Part shown: positions 9,966 through 17,816 of the stretch, piece by piece | How positions within the stretch are numbered: the first letter of the stretch is position 1 | Layout: the number at the start of each line of letters is the position of its first letter | Origin: Acidobacteriota bacterium | GTDB lineage: Bacteria; Acidobacteriota; Terriglobia; Acidiferrales; UBA7541 | Assembly: GCA_021832085.1 (NCBI GenBank) | Contig: JAKBLM010000005.1 | Location: 62,001 to 126,000 of the forward strand | DNA: 64,000 nucleotides | Direction of reading: 5' to 3' | Program-made: the position numbers and the translations under genes | Notes under the pieces: model-generated | The model's input: only the letters and a program-made list of their open reading frames with translations | Databases searched by the model: none | What the model was told of the DNA's origin: nothing

Positions 9966-11153
9966 TCATTTGCCCTTGCCTGCCGGCATGGGATGGGCCA
10001 TCTCCCGCTGACTGCCGGAGGAGCCGGAAGGGCGATTCCCCCCACCGCCGATCACCCGGCCCTCCAGCAGGCGCAGGAGGTCGTGTGCCCGCCTCTTTGT
10101 CGAAAACCGCATGGCCCTGTTTCGAGCGGCAAGTGCGAACCGGCGGGAAAGCGGCTCGTTGATGAGCAGCGTAAGCAAGGCCTGCGCCAGCTCGTCGGGG
10201 TTGCCCGGCGGCACCAGAAGGCCGCACTCGCCGTCGGAGACGATCTCCGGCAGGCCACCCACCCGGCTGGCGACGACCGGCGTGCCGCACGAGAGAGCTT
10301 CGAGCGCCACGAGACCAAAAGCTTCGCAAAGGGAGGGCACGACCGCGAGGGTGAGGGAGTTCCAAAAGCCCGGCATTAGGCTCCGTGGCATTTCCCCGCA
10401 CACCTTGACGTTCATGCCACGGGCCGATTCGACCTGGGCGACAATCCGGGCGGTTTCCAGGGTTTTCATTTTCTCTGTCGTGGCTTTCCAGAGGCCGGGA
10501 CCACCGGCCAACCACAACTCGGCCTCGGGCAAGGTTCGACGAACGATCTCCCACGCTTTCAGCAGAACATCGACACCTTTTCCCGTCGTCCACTGGCCCG
10601 CAAACCCAACGCGGGGGACGTGACCCTGGCGCTCGCGTGGATAAAAAAGCTCCGTATCGACAGCGTTGGGAATAACGACGACGCGGTCCTCGGGAATCCG
10701 CGGATGGGCATCCAGAAAAATCTTTCGTTCGCTTTCGCTGGGAAACAGATAGAGCGAGCGCTGGAAGCGCGGGAGCCAAAAGGGGAATTTCCAGTAGCGC
10801 GGCAGCGGGGTGGTCCAATCGAAGCGGATGATCGAGCGATCAGGGGCCAAGCCGGCAACGCTGGGTTCGTTGTAGGAGAGAAGCAGGGACTGAGGCTCCC
10901 GGCGGAGATAGGGAAGGCAATACTCGAGCGAGGTCAGCAGGGGCAGATTGGAGCGCAGTGGGAGCTGCGTGACCGAGGTCCCACTCGCCGCCTTCTCAGC
11001 GTAAACCGAAACGGGTATGCCAGCCTGTTGAAGAATCTGCTTGTCTTCGCGTTGCATCACTTCCGAGCCGCCGCAAGGATCGGCGCCCAGCACGGCGCCG
11101 CGTGGCGCCAGCTGGGCCACACGGAAAGGATTCCTACGCGCAGACGGGGTCAC
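9966..11153 (-). CDS. Glycosyltransferase family 4
   Basis: A 395-residue GT-B glycosyltransferase. The N-terminal half contains GAVLGADPCGGSEVMQ-like sequence and the linker RVVVIPNAVDTELFYP; the donor site has GFAGQWTTGKGVDVLLKAW and CEAFGLVALEALSCGTPVV with the GT4 E-x7-E pair, then GGLPEIVSDGECGLLVPPG. A GTG start at 11153 overlaps the upstream stop (GTGA) and is preferred over an ORF extension to 11354 that would run through the GT2 gene. The C-terminal 40 residues are Gly/Ser/Arg-rich and probably unstructured. It should transfer a sugar during repeat-unit assembly on the cytoplasmic face. Confidence 0.9.
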   Translation of the reverse strand: MTPSARRNPFRVAQLAPRGAVLGADPCGGSEVMQREDKQILQQAGIPVSVYAEKAASGTSVTQLPLRSNLPLLTSLEYCLPYLRREPQSLLLSYNEPSVAGLAPDRSIIRFDWTTPLPRYWKFPFWLPRFQRSLYLFPSESERKIFLDAHPRIPEDRVVVIPNAVDTELFYPRERQGHVPRVGFAGQWTTGKGVDVLLKAWEIVRRTLPEAELWLAGGPGLWKATTEKMKTLETARIVAQVESARGMNVKVCGEMPRSLMPGFWNSLTLAVVPSLCEAFGLVALEALSCGTPVVASRVGGLPEIVSDGECGLLVPPGNPDELAQALLTLLINEPLSRRFALAARNRAMRFSTKRRAHDLLRLLEGRVIGGGGNRPSGSSGSQREMAHPMPAGKGK

Positions 11154-12085
11154 GGCTGCTCCTTTGGCAAACCGCTGCGCCGCGTGAGTCCCAGGAGTGC
11201 CAGCGCGCGGGACGTTTCGCTTGTCCCAATGGCGATTCCACCCCAACAAACGCGCAGTAAGCCGTGGGCAAAAGCGCGCGCGGCAGTGGTCAGCGCCTGG
11301 CCGGCGGCTTCCGTACGGCCCCGGAGCGACGGGTTCAGTCGTTCGCGAGTCCACCTGCCTCCTTCACCGCCCCGGCGCCATGCCAGGCGCAGGATCCGAA
11401 AACGCCGCAACTCCGCCTCCCGTTTGTGGTGCCAAACCCAGGCGGATGGCAGAAAGGCGACAGTGAGACCGGAACGGAGCAGCCAGTCGGTTTCCTCATT
11501 GGGCGCCTGCACCGTCTCGTCGAATTCCGTCCGGAGGAAATTTTCCCTACGGGAAATCATGTTTGCGGAGATGGGGACGAGAATGCCGCCGGGACCGGTG
11601 GCGGGCTCGAGTACCTCGGTGAGGTAGGTGCTGATCTCCGCGCGATGACGGCCGGGCAGCTTGCCGTCGGTAGCCAGCCGCACCGGTCCGGTGCCCACGG
11701 GGAGCCGGGCAGCGAGGAAACCGGAGACGAGCGAGCTGAGCCATTCCTCCGGGGTAAGCACATCGTCATCGATGAAGACAAGGAGATCGCCGCGCGCCTC
11801 CCTGACGCCACGGTTCCGGGCTGCGTTGGCGCCGCGCGGCCGAGGCTGTCGAACCAGGCGAACTTCGATGGGCAAGGCACCGGTGAGACGCTCAACAAGG
11901 GCAGGTGTGCCATCTGTCGAACCGTCGTCGACCACGATGACTTCGAAGCGCGCAGGCGGGAAGCCCTGTTTGGCGAGGGCTTCCAGACAGCGCGCAAGCA
12001 CTGGGGCGCGATTGCGGGTGGGTATGATGACCGAGACGAATCCGGTCGTCTCCTCACTCCCCCCGTTGGCGCATCCGGTGGTCAA
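11150..12085 (-). CDS. Glycosyltransferase family 2
   Basis: A 311-residue GT-A glycosyltransferase. It opens with SVIIPTRNRAPVLARCLEAL, has EVIVVDDGSTDGT and the DxD-type motif LVFIDDDVLTPEEW, and a catalytic-region NEETDWLLR. The C-terminal part is basic and contains AFAHGLLRVCWGGIAIG, a possible membrane-associating helix. The start is TTG at 12085 behind a strong AGGAGG, overlapping the flippase stop (TTGA); its own stop overlaps the next GTG. Role: sugar transfer in the surface polysaccharide pathway, exact linkage unknown. Confidence 0.92.
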   Translation of the reverse strand: MTTGCANGGSEETTGFVSVIIPTRNRAPVLARCLEALAKQGFPPARFEVIVVDDGSTDGTPALVERLTGALPIEVRLVRQPRPRGANAARNRGVREARGDLLVFIDDDVLTPEEWLSSLVSGFLAARLPVGTGPVRLATDGKLPGRHRAEISTYLTEVLEPATGPGGILVPISANMISRRENFLRTEFDETVQAPNEETDWLLRSGLTVAFLPSAWVWHHKREAELRRFRILRLAWRRGGEGGRWTRERLNPSLRGRTEAAGQALTTAARAFAHGLLRVCWGGIAIGTSETSRALALLGLTRRSGLPKEQP

Positions 12086-13593
12086 GCGGTCCTCCTGTCA
12101 AGCAGTTGCCGCAGCGTGGTTCCGAGGTCGCGGCGGAACAACAGGGCATAGGTGGCTGCGAACGCGGCCAAGGCCAGCAGGTCGATCGGGAGTCTCGTCA
12201 CGGGTGTACCGGCCGGCGCGAAATGCCAGATGCCCAGGCCGAACGAGGCAGCCAGAGCGCCACCGAACAGATAAGGAATGGAAAGCCGCAGCATGTTCGC
12301 CACAAGGCGCCAGGAACGGCTCACGAGGAAGAGCGAGGCCACTTGGTAGGCCACTTGAGTGCTCAGCATGGCGAAGGCTACCCCGACCAGCCCAAACCGC
12401 AACCCGAAGGCAATTGCGCCGCCCACGATGATCACCGCAAAGACACCGGTCAGGCAACTCAAGCGGAAATTGCCGAGCGACAGGAAGGGGTCCATCCACA
12501 GGCATTTCGCCGCGGCATAGAGCGAAAGGATCTGGAAAGGAACGACCGAGGGTTCCCACTTCGCGCCGAGCACGAGGGGAATCAGGTCGGGAGCGGCGAC
12601 AATCGCCGCGAAAGAGAGGAAGCAGCCCAGCAAGGCCAGAACCCGGCTGAATTCGCGATAGGATGACCAGAATCGGTCGGGGTGACCGTAGAGCTTGGGC
12701 AATTCGGCGAAGCCGACGTTGCCCATGGCGTTTCCCACGAGCGTGATGGGAAGCAAGGCGTAATTGTAAGCGATGGCGTAAATGCCCAGCAGACCCATGC
12801 CCAAATAGCGGCCAATCAGCCAGTTGTCGAGGTTGGCGGCGGCATACCAGAAGATGCCCTGGCCAAGAAACCAGAAGGAAAAGCCGCCGAGAAGACGAAG
12901 CGAATGCCCGGAGATGCGGAAGCGAGGGCGCCAGCCGTCGGCGACGAAAAGCAGCGCCGTCCAAACGGCGCCGGCGGAGACGGCTGAAGCGACCAGCGCC
13001 CACACGCCGAACCCCTTCCACGCCAGAACAACTGCGATCGCCAGCCAGGTGGCGCTCGAGCAGTTGTCGATGATCGCCAGGGCGCGGAAGCGGGAACTAA
13101 CCCGAAGACGACTTTGATGGATCGACCCGTTGATCCGGGCCCAGACGCCGAGCCCCAACAGAATCAGGACCGGCATCAGCAGTGGCTCATGGTAGATGCG
13201 GCTGAGGAACGGGGCGGCAACCGCCAGCAGGACCATCAGGAAGGAAGAGAGCGTGAGATTGATCCAGAACGTCGTCTCGGCGTGCTGCTCGAGCTCGCTG
13301 GGGCGGTAGACAAGGAAGCTGCCCGCGCCGATATCGGCGATACGCTCCTTGATGCCGACGATCGATCCGGCGAGGCCGTAGACGCCGAAATCGAAAGGCG
13401 TCAGCAGCCGTGCGAGTATGATGCCGCGTGTCAGATTGAGAACCCGCGTGACGATGCTGCTCGAGGACATCAACAGAACGTTTCGCAGGGAGCGGGGAAA
13501 AGGCGCCTCCGGCGAGTTGACCTCAGCCGCCGCGGCCGGGCTGCCAGGCTTGGAGTTCGCGGTAGAGGGGATGGATTGGGCAGATTCGTTCAT
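12082..13593 (-). CDS. Polysaccharide flippase (Wzx / MOP superfamily)
   Basis: A 503-residue inner-membrane protein with a polar N-terminus and about 12-14 hydrophobic segments. The first transmembrane region, RNVLLMSSSSIVTRVLNLTRG with ARLLTPFDFGVYGLA, is the typical start of the lipopolysaccharide flippase branch (RfbX/Wzx, PST family), and LDNWLIGRYLGMGLLGIYAIAYN matches the usual central block. It would move undecaprenyl-linked repeat units to the periplasm, where the O-antigen ligase or polymerase encoded at 21285-22544 acts. The ATG at 13593 is 10 bases from the upstream stop. Confidence 0.94.
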   Translation of the reverse strand: MNESAQSIPSTANSKPGSPAAAAEVNSPEAPFPRSLRNVLLMSSSSIVTRVLNLTRGIILARLLTPFDFGVYGLAGSIVGIKERIADIGAGSFLVYRPSELEQHAETTFWINLTLSSFLMVLLAVAAPFLSRIYHEPLLMPVLILLGLGVWARINGSIHQSRLRVSSRFRALAIIDNCSSATWLAIAVVLAWKGFGVWALVASAVSAGAVWTALLFVADGWRPRFRISGHSLRLLGGFSFWFLGQGIFWYAAANLDNWLIGRYLGMGLLGIYAIAYNYALLPITLVGNAMGNVGFAELPKLYGHPDRFWSSYREFSRVLALLGCFLSFAAIVAAPDLIPLVLGAKWEPSVVPFQILSLYAAAKCLWMDPFLSLGNFRLSCLTGVFAVIIVGGAIAFGLRFGLVGVAFAMLSTQVAYQVASLFLVSRSWRLVANMLRLSIPYLFGGALAASFGLGIWHFAPAGTPVTRLPIDLLALAAFAATYALLFRRDLGTTLRQLLDRRTA

Positions 13594-13603
13594 GCCGGCA
13601 GCA

Positions 13604-15088
13604 TCAATTCTGTTGGATTTCGACCGACACGGAGGCCGAAGCGTGCGGCTTGGCCGCGAGCCGCTTCAGGTCGCGCCGTTCGATCGTTCGCATCAGGCCA
13701 TGGCGATTCCGGAAATAGCGGGCCAGCTCGCCGACGGCTACATGAGGCAGGACTTCCACCTGGTTATAAGCAACCTTTCGCCAGGAAACCGGGCCGCGGG
13801 CGGGCACCAGTTGCGTTCCCCATTGAAAGATGAAGCCCAGGTTCCAAAAGACCAGCAGCGCCAACACGGCGCAACTCACACGCCAAGCCCATTGCCGATC
13901 GCGGCTCCAGCGACGAACGCCGTCGAGCAGCGCGGCCAGGCCGATGACGAAGAGCGGAGTGAGCGAAACGAAAAAGCGGTTGCCGAAGCTCGAGATGCCA
14001 TTCCAGTCCTGATAGCAGGCGATCAGATAGTAGAAGGCAAGAAAGACCAGCACCAGCAGCCCGCCCAGCCACCGCTGTTTTCTCCAGAAGACGAACAGGC
14101 CGGCCACTGCCAAAGCAAGGATCGGCGTCCAGGAAAACAGGCCGTGATCGCGTGAGAAAAGCACCTGGAGCAGCTTGGGCGCCGTCCAGTACCAGCGTTC
14201 GTTGTAGCCGGTCTGGAACAGGCTGCCGTAGATGATCTCCTTCGTCACCAGCGTGGGCAGAAACGCGACAACGGTCGCGACGGCAAAGAGGAACTGCGGT
14301 CCCAGGCGGTGCAGCCAGCGACCGGGTTCCCGGCTTCGTTCCCGGAGCAACTGCCAGTCGACGGCCACTGCGTCGGCCAACGGCAAAAGGAAGACTATGG
14401 CGTTGGGGTAATAAACATCGAGCATCAGGCCCCCGGTCAGGCCGAGCAGGAGCCATTGGCGGAGCGTTCTCTGTGCTCCGGTGCGATGCCAATACCAAAG
14501 GAAGAGGGCGACGACGAACGCCGCCTGGGCGTGGGCCCAGGAGGGATTGAAATACATGTAGACCAGCAGCGAGGAGCCGAACCAGATCGCGAGCGTGGCC
14601 ACAAGCGCGACGGATTCGCCGAAGAACTCACGAGCGAGCAGAAAGCTGAGCCAAAGAGCGAGGAAGCCGTAGAAGGCGGTTGCCAGTGCCATCGTCACCA
14701 GGTAGGGCCGCGAGAATCCGTTGGCCGGGATGCGCCAGCCGAGATGATCGAGGGCGAGCACAACCCCGTCCACCGGGACCAGGAAGGGCGCCCACAGCAT
14801 CGACGGCCCGACAGAGAAATGGTTGTCGATGTGGCCGTTGGCGGTGAACTGATCGCGGAGGATCTGGCCCTGGGCGCTGACGCGACCCATCCGGAAGGAG
14901 GGGTTGGCATGCAGCCAATCGCCGCGGGAATTCAGGTTGCCGTGGACCAGCAGCGAGCGGATGTAGGCGTAGTAGCCGACACCGTCGCCGCGTACCCAGG
15001 GATTCACGAGCGGCAGCGTCACCAGCCAAAGCAGCGCGAGCAATTTGGCCGCGAAGGAGAAACGCTTCCTTTGCCTGGCCGCCATCAT
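13604..15088 (-). CDS. GT39/ArnT-like integral membrane glycosyltransferase
   Basis: A 494-residue protein with about 10-12 transmembrane segments. The first loop after helix 1 holds NPWVRGDGVGYYAYIRSLL, whose acidic GDGVGYY region matches the position of the catalytic Asp in GT-C enzymes (dolichyl-phosphate-mannose mannosyltransferase and ArnT types). It probably uses a polyprenyl-phosphate sugar in the periplasm to decorate polysaccharide or lipid. The start is the ATG at 15088 or 15085 (ATGATG) overlapping the upstream stop; the frame continues open to 15913, but that part lies over the GT2-methyltransferase gene and is not real. The C-terminal 60 residues are soluble and basic. Confidence 0.85.
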   Translation of the reverse strand: MMAARQRKRFSFAAKLLALLWLVTLPLVNPWVRGDGVGYYAYIRSLLVHGNLNSRGDWLHANPSFRMGRVSAQGQILRDQFTANGHIDNHFSVGPSMLWAPFLVPVDGVVLALDHLGWRIPANGFSRPYLVTMALATAFYGFLALWLSFLLAREFFGESVALVATLAIWFGSSLLVYMYFNPSWAHAQAAFVVALFLWYWHRTGAQRTLRQWLLLGLTGGLMLDVYYPNAIVFLLPLADAVAVDWQLLRERSREPGRWLHRLGPQFLFAVATVVAFLPTLVTKEIIYGSLFQTGYNERWYWTAPKLLQVLFSRDHGLFSWTPILALAVAGLFVFWRKQRWLGGLLVLVFLAFYYLIACYQDWNGISSFGNRFFVSLTPLFVIGLAALLDGVRRWSRDRQWAWRVSCAVLALLVFWNLGFIFQWGTQLVPARGPVSWRKVAYNQVEVLPHVAVGELARYFRNRHGLMRTIERRDLKRLAAKPHASASVSVEIQQN

Positions 15089-16596
15089 TGCTTTTGCAAG
15101 AGCGCGTCCGCCTCCGGCGCAGCTTGCTTGGCCGATCCGGCTGGCGCAACCGGTTTGGGTTTGCGGAAAAAGGCGATCAGCGAGAGCGAGGGAAAAGGCA
15201 GCCAGCGGTCCAGCCGGCACAGGAGCGGCGCCAGCAGGTTCAGCAGCTTCACCTGCCAAAGACCGAACGTGCGGCGCCGAAGGATTTTGCCGTTCAGCCA
15301 CCAGGCGGGAACACCGGTCCGGTTGAAACCGACAATTTCCTCGCATTCGAAGCCGGCCTTGCGGCCGACGGCCAGCAGCATGTCGCGGGAATAGCGGCGC
15401 CGGTGGCCGAGCGCCTCGTCGAGAGTGCCGAAGAGCCACTGGCCTTGCGGGACAAGGATGATCGCGCGGCCGCCGGGAGCGAGAACCTCGTAAAAATTGC
15501 GCAGGATGCGCTCGTCGTCGTCGACATGCTCGACGACGTTGAGGCAGACGACCGTATCGAAATCCCGCTCCTCCGGATAGGATGCGAGCGAGCAACCGTC
15601 GGTATGACTGACGCGCAGATAGGGGCGGCTTTCGCGGAGCTTTTCGAGCAAGGCGACGTAGGACGGGTTCCGATCGCTGGCGCAGTAGAACTGGCGCGGC
15701 ACCAGATTGACCGTCATGTTGCCCGTGCCCGCGCCGATCTCGAGCACGCGCTGGCCGGCGCGCGGGCGGATCGCACTCGCCATCCAGCGGGAAAAGTTCG
15801 GGGCGCGGGACAGACGTCCGAGAATCTCGCCACCGTAGCTGTCCTCCACGTAGACACGATCGGAGATGGCAAAATGCAGGATGGCGCCGAGCGCCTTGAT
15901 CCCATCGCGCCAACCAATCTTTTTCCCTTCCTGATAACTGCGGCCGGCATAGCGGATAGGAACCTCGAAGATGCGCGCGCCACGCTTGGCGAGCTTGATC
16001 GCCAGTTCGGGCTCGATACGGAAATCGCGGCTTTCGAGCGGGATGCTGCGAAGCAGATCGGTGCGCACCATCTTGTAGCAGGTTTCCATGTCGGTGAGGT
16101 TCAGGTCGCAGACCAGATCGCAGAGGAAGGTGAGCAGGTGATTGGCCAGGGCGTGCCGGTAGAAAAGGACCCGGCGGAAGTCGCTCGAGAGAAACCGGGA
16201 GCCGAAAACGGCGTCAGCCTGCTGCTCGAGAAACAACGGGATCATTTTGTTCAGGTCTTCGGGGAAATACTCGAGGTCGGCGTCGTGGATTACCGCCAGT
16301 TCGGTATCGGCATGGGCCAAGGCGGTGCGAATCCCGGCGCCTTTTCCCTGATTGCGCTCGTGGCGCAGGAAGACCCACTCGAAACGATCGGGCCAGGGAC
16401 GAGATTCTAGCGACAGGCGAAAGCGGTCGAGCACGGCCTGCGTGCCGTCGCGGGAGCCGTCGTTGACCACGATGACCCGGACCCGGTCGAGCAGCGGGGA
16501 ATCGGAGAGTTTTTCCAACCGGGCAAGGCTGGCCGCCACGAGATACTGCTCGTTATAGACCGGGACGATCACTGAAAGTGTGGTTGTGAGGCTCAT
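15085..16596 (-). CDS. Bifunctional GT2 glycosyltransferase / class I methyltransferase
   Basis: A 503-residue fusion. Residues 1-245 are a DPM1/GT2-type transferase: SVIVPVYNEQYLVAASLARLE, VIVVNDGSRDGTQAVL, NQGKGAGIRTAL, the DxD-like HDADLEYFPED and PIRYAGRSYQEGKKIGWRDG. Residues from about 280 on are a SAM-dependent methyltransferase: VLEIGAGTGNMTVNLV (motif I), FDTVVCLNVVEHVDDDE (the UbiE-like acidic loop) and GGRAIILVPQG. The C-terminus has a hydrophobic segment LLNLLAPLLCRLDRWLPF. It likely makes a polyprenyl-phosphate sugar or adds a sugar whose lipid or sugar acceptor is then methylated. Overlaps the next gene by 4 bases. Confidence 0.93.
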   Translation of the reverse strand: MSLTTTLSVIVPVYNEQYLVAASLARLEKLSDSPLLDRVRVIVVNDGSRDGTQAVLDRFRLSLESRPWPDRFEWVFLRHERNQGKGAGIRTALAHADTELAVIHDADLEYFPEDLNKMIPLFLEQQADAVFGSRFLSSDFRRVLFYRHALANHLLTFLCDLVCDLNLTDMETCYKMVRTDLLRSIPLESRDFRIEPELAIKLAKRGARIFEVPIRYAGRSYQEGKKIGWRDGIKALGAILHFAISDRVYVEDSYGGEILGRLSRAPNFSRWMASAIRPRAGQRVLEIGAGTGNMTVNLVPRQFYCASDRNPSYVALLEKLRESRPYLRVSHTDGCSLASYPEERDFDTVVCLNVVEHVDDDERILRNFYEVLAPGGRAIILVPQGQWLFGTLDEALGHRRRYSRDMLLAVGRKAGFECEEIVGFNRTGVPAWWLNGKILRRRTFGLWQVKLLNLLAPLLCRLDRWLPFPSLSLIAFFRKPKPVAPAGSAKQAAPEADALLQKQ

Positions 16597-16787
16597 CTGC
16601 TTTGCCTGAGCACCCTCATCTTCTCCGACGGCTCGTGGGCTGGGAGGAATTTCGTTTGTGGGGTTGGCCGATCAGCTAAGGGGTCGAGATCTCCACGCCC
16701 AAAGAGCACCGGATTTGGGAACGGCGACAATCCGGCTGCGGGTGATCCGGCGGCCCGGGCGGCTGGCCAACGCCGCCGAAGCCGGCG

Positions 16788-17792
16788 TCACGCCTTGAGC
16801 GAGGCGCGCGCCTCGATCACCGGTTCGCGCCGCTTTTCGTCAAAATGAGCGATCACGGAATCAACAATGCTCACCAGCGAGGTTTGAGGCACGAATCCGG
16901 TGAGCCGTTCCAGCTTCTCGATAGAGGGAACGCGGCGGACCATGTCCTCGAAACCGGGTTCGTAGGCCTGGTCATAAGGCACGAACCGGATGGGAGAGTC
17001 GCTGCCGGTTCGCTGCCGCACCAGCCGGGCCAATCCTTCGATCGTGATCTCCTGGCAGCTACCGATATTCACGACCTCGCCGATCGTGTGGCCGTTGTCC
17101 ATCACCCGGACGATGGCCTCGACGGCGTCCTTCACGTGGCAAAAGCAGCGCGACTGCTTGCCGGTGCCGAAAACGGTGATCGGGTGACCCTCGAGCGCCT
17201 GCTGGACGAAATTCGGCAACACCATGCCGTAGCGGCCGGTCTGGCGCGGCCCGACGGTATTGAAGAACCGGCCAATCACCACCGGCTGCCGCCGTTCCTT
17301 CCAGTAGGAAAGGGCAAGGAACTCCTCGACCGCCTTCGATGCGGCGTAACTCCAGCGGGCCTTGGTGGTGGCGCCGAGCACGAGATCGGAATCCTCGGTA
17401 AAAGGCACCAAGGTGTTCTTTCCGTAGACTTCCGAGGTGGATGCGCAGAAAACCGGTTTGCGCTTCTTGCCGGCGGCTTCTAGCACCAACTGAGTGCCGT
17501 TGACGTTGGTTTCGATCGTATGGACCGGCTTCTCGATGATCAGTTTCACCCCGACTGCGGCGGCCAGATGAAAGATAACGTCGGCCTCGTCGACCAGCTC
17601 GGCAAGCACGTGCCGATTCTCGATCGGCTCGAGGAAATAGCTCATGCGGGGATCGTTTTTGAGATGGCGGATGTTCTCGATGCTACCCGTCGACAGATCG
17701 TCGAGCAGGATCACGCTATCGCCCCGCTCGAGCAGGTATTCCGCGAGGTGGGACCCGATGAATCCCGCTCCGCCGGTGATCAGGTAACGCAC
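16788..17792 (-). CDS. NAD-dependent sugar-nucleotide epimerase/dehydratase
   Basis: A 334-residue extended short-chain dehydrogenase. The Rossmann motif is YLITGGAGFIGSHLAEYLL at the N-terminus; the active site shows CASTSEVYGKN (Ser/Thr) and YAASKAVEEFLAL (YxxxK); RFFNTVGPRQTGRYGMVLPNF and GTGKQSRCFCHVKDAVEA form the sugar-binding part. It most resembles UDP-glucose 4-epimerase, UDP-glucuronate 4-epimerase or decarboxylase relatives; the exact substrate is not decidable. A GTG at 17792 with GGGGG just upstream is preferred; an in-frame TTG at 17816 abuts the kinase stop and is the alternative. A 191-base gap separates it from the next gene of the run. Confidence 0.9.
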   Translation of the reverse strand: MRYLITGGAGFIGSHLAEYLLERGDSVILLDDLSTGSIENIRHLKNDPRMSYFLEPIENRHVLAELVDEADVIFHLAAAVGVKLIIEKPVHTIETNVNGTQLVLEAAGKKRKPVFCASTSEVYGKNTLVPFTEDSDLVLGATTKARWSYAASKAVEEFLALSYWKERRQPVVIGRFFNTVGPRQTGRYGMVLPNFVQQALEGHPITVFGTGKQSRCFCHVKDAVEAIVRVMDNGHTIGEVVNIGSCQEITIEGLARLVRQRTGSDSPIRFVPYDQAYEPGFEDMVRRVPSIEKLERLTGFVPQTSLVSIVDSVIAHFDEKRREPVIEARASLKA

Positions 17793-17816
17793 CTTTCCCC
17801 CTTCGTTCGGAAGCAA

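Noticed and set aside
15089..15913. N-terminal extension of the GT39-like protein to 769 residues
   Set aside because: That part is antisense-like frame noise over the GT2-methyltransferase gene; the real start overlaps the upstream stop.
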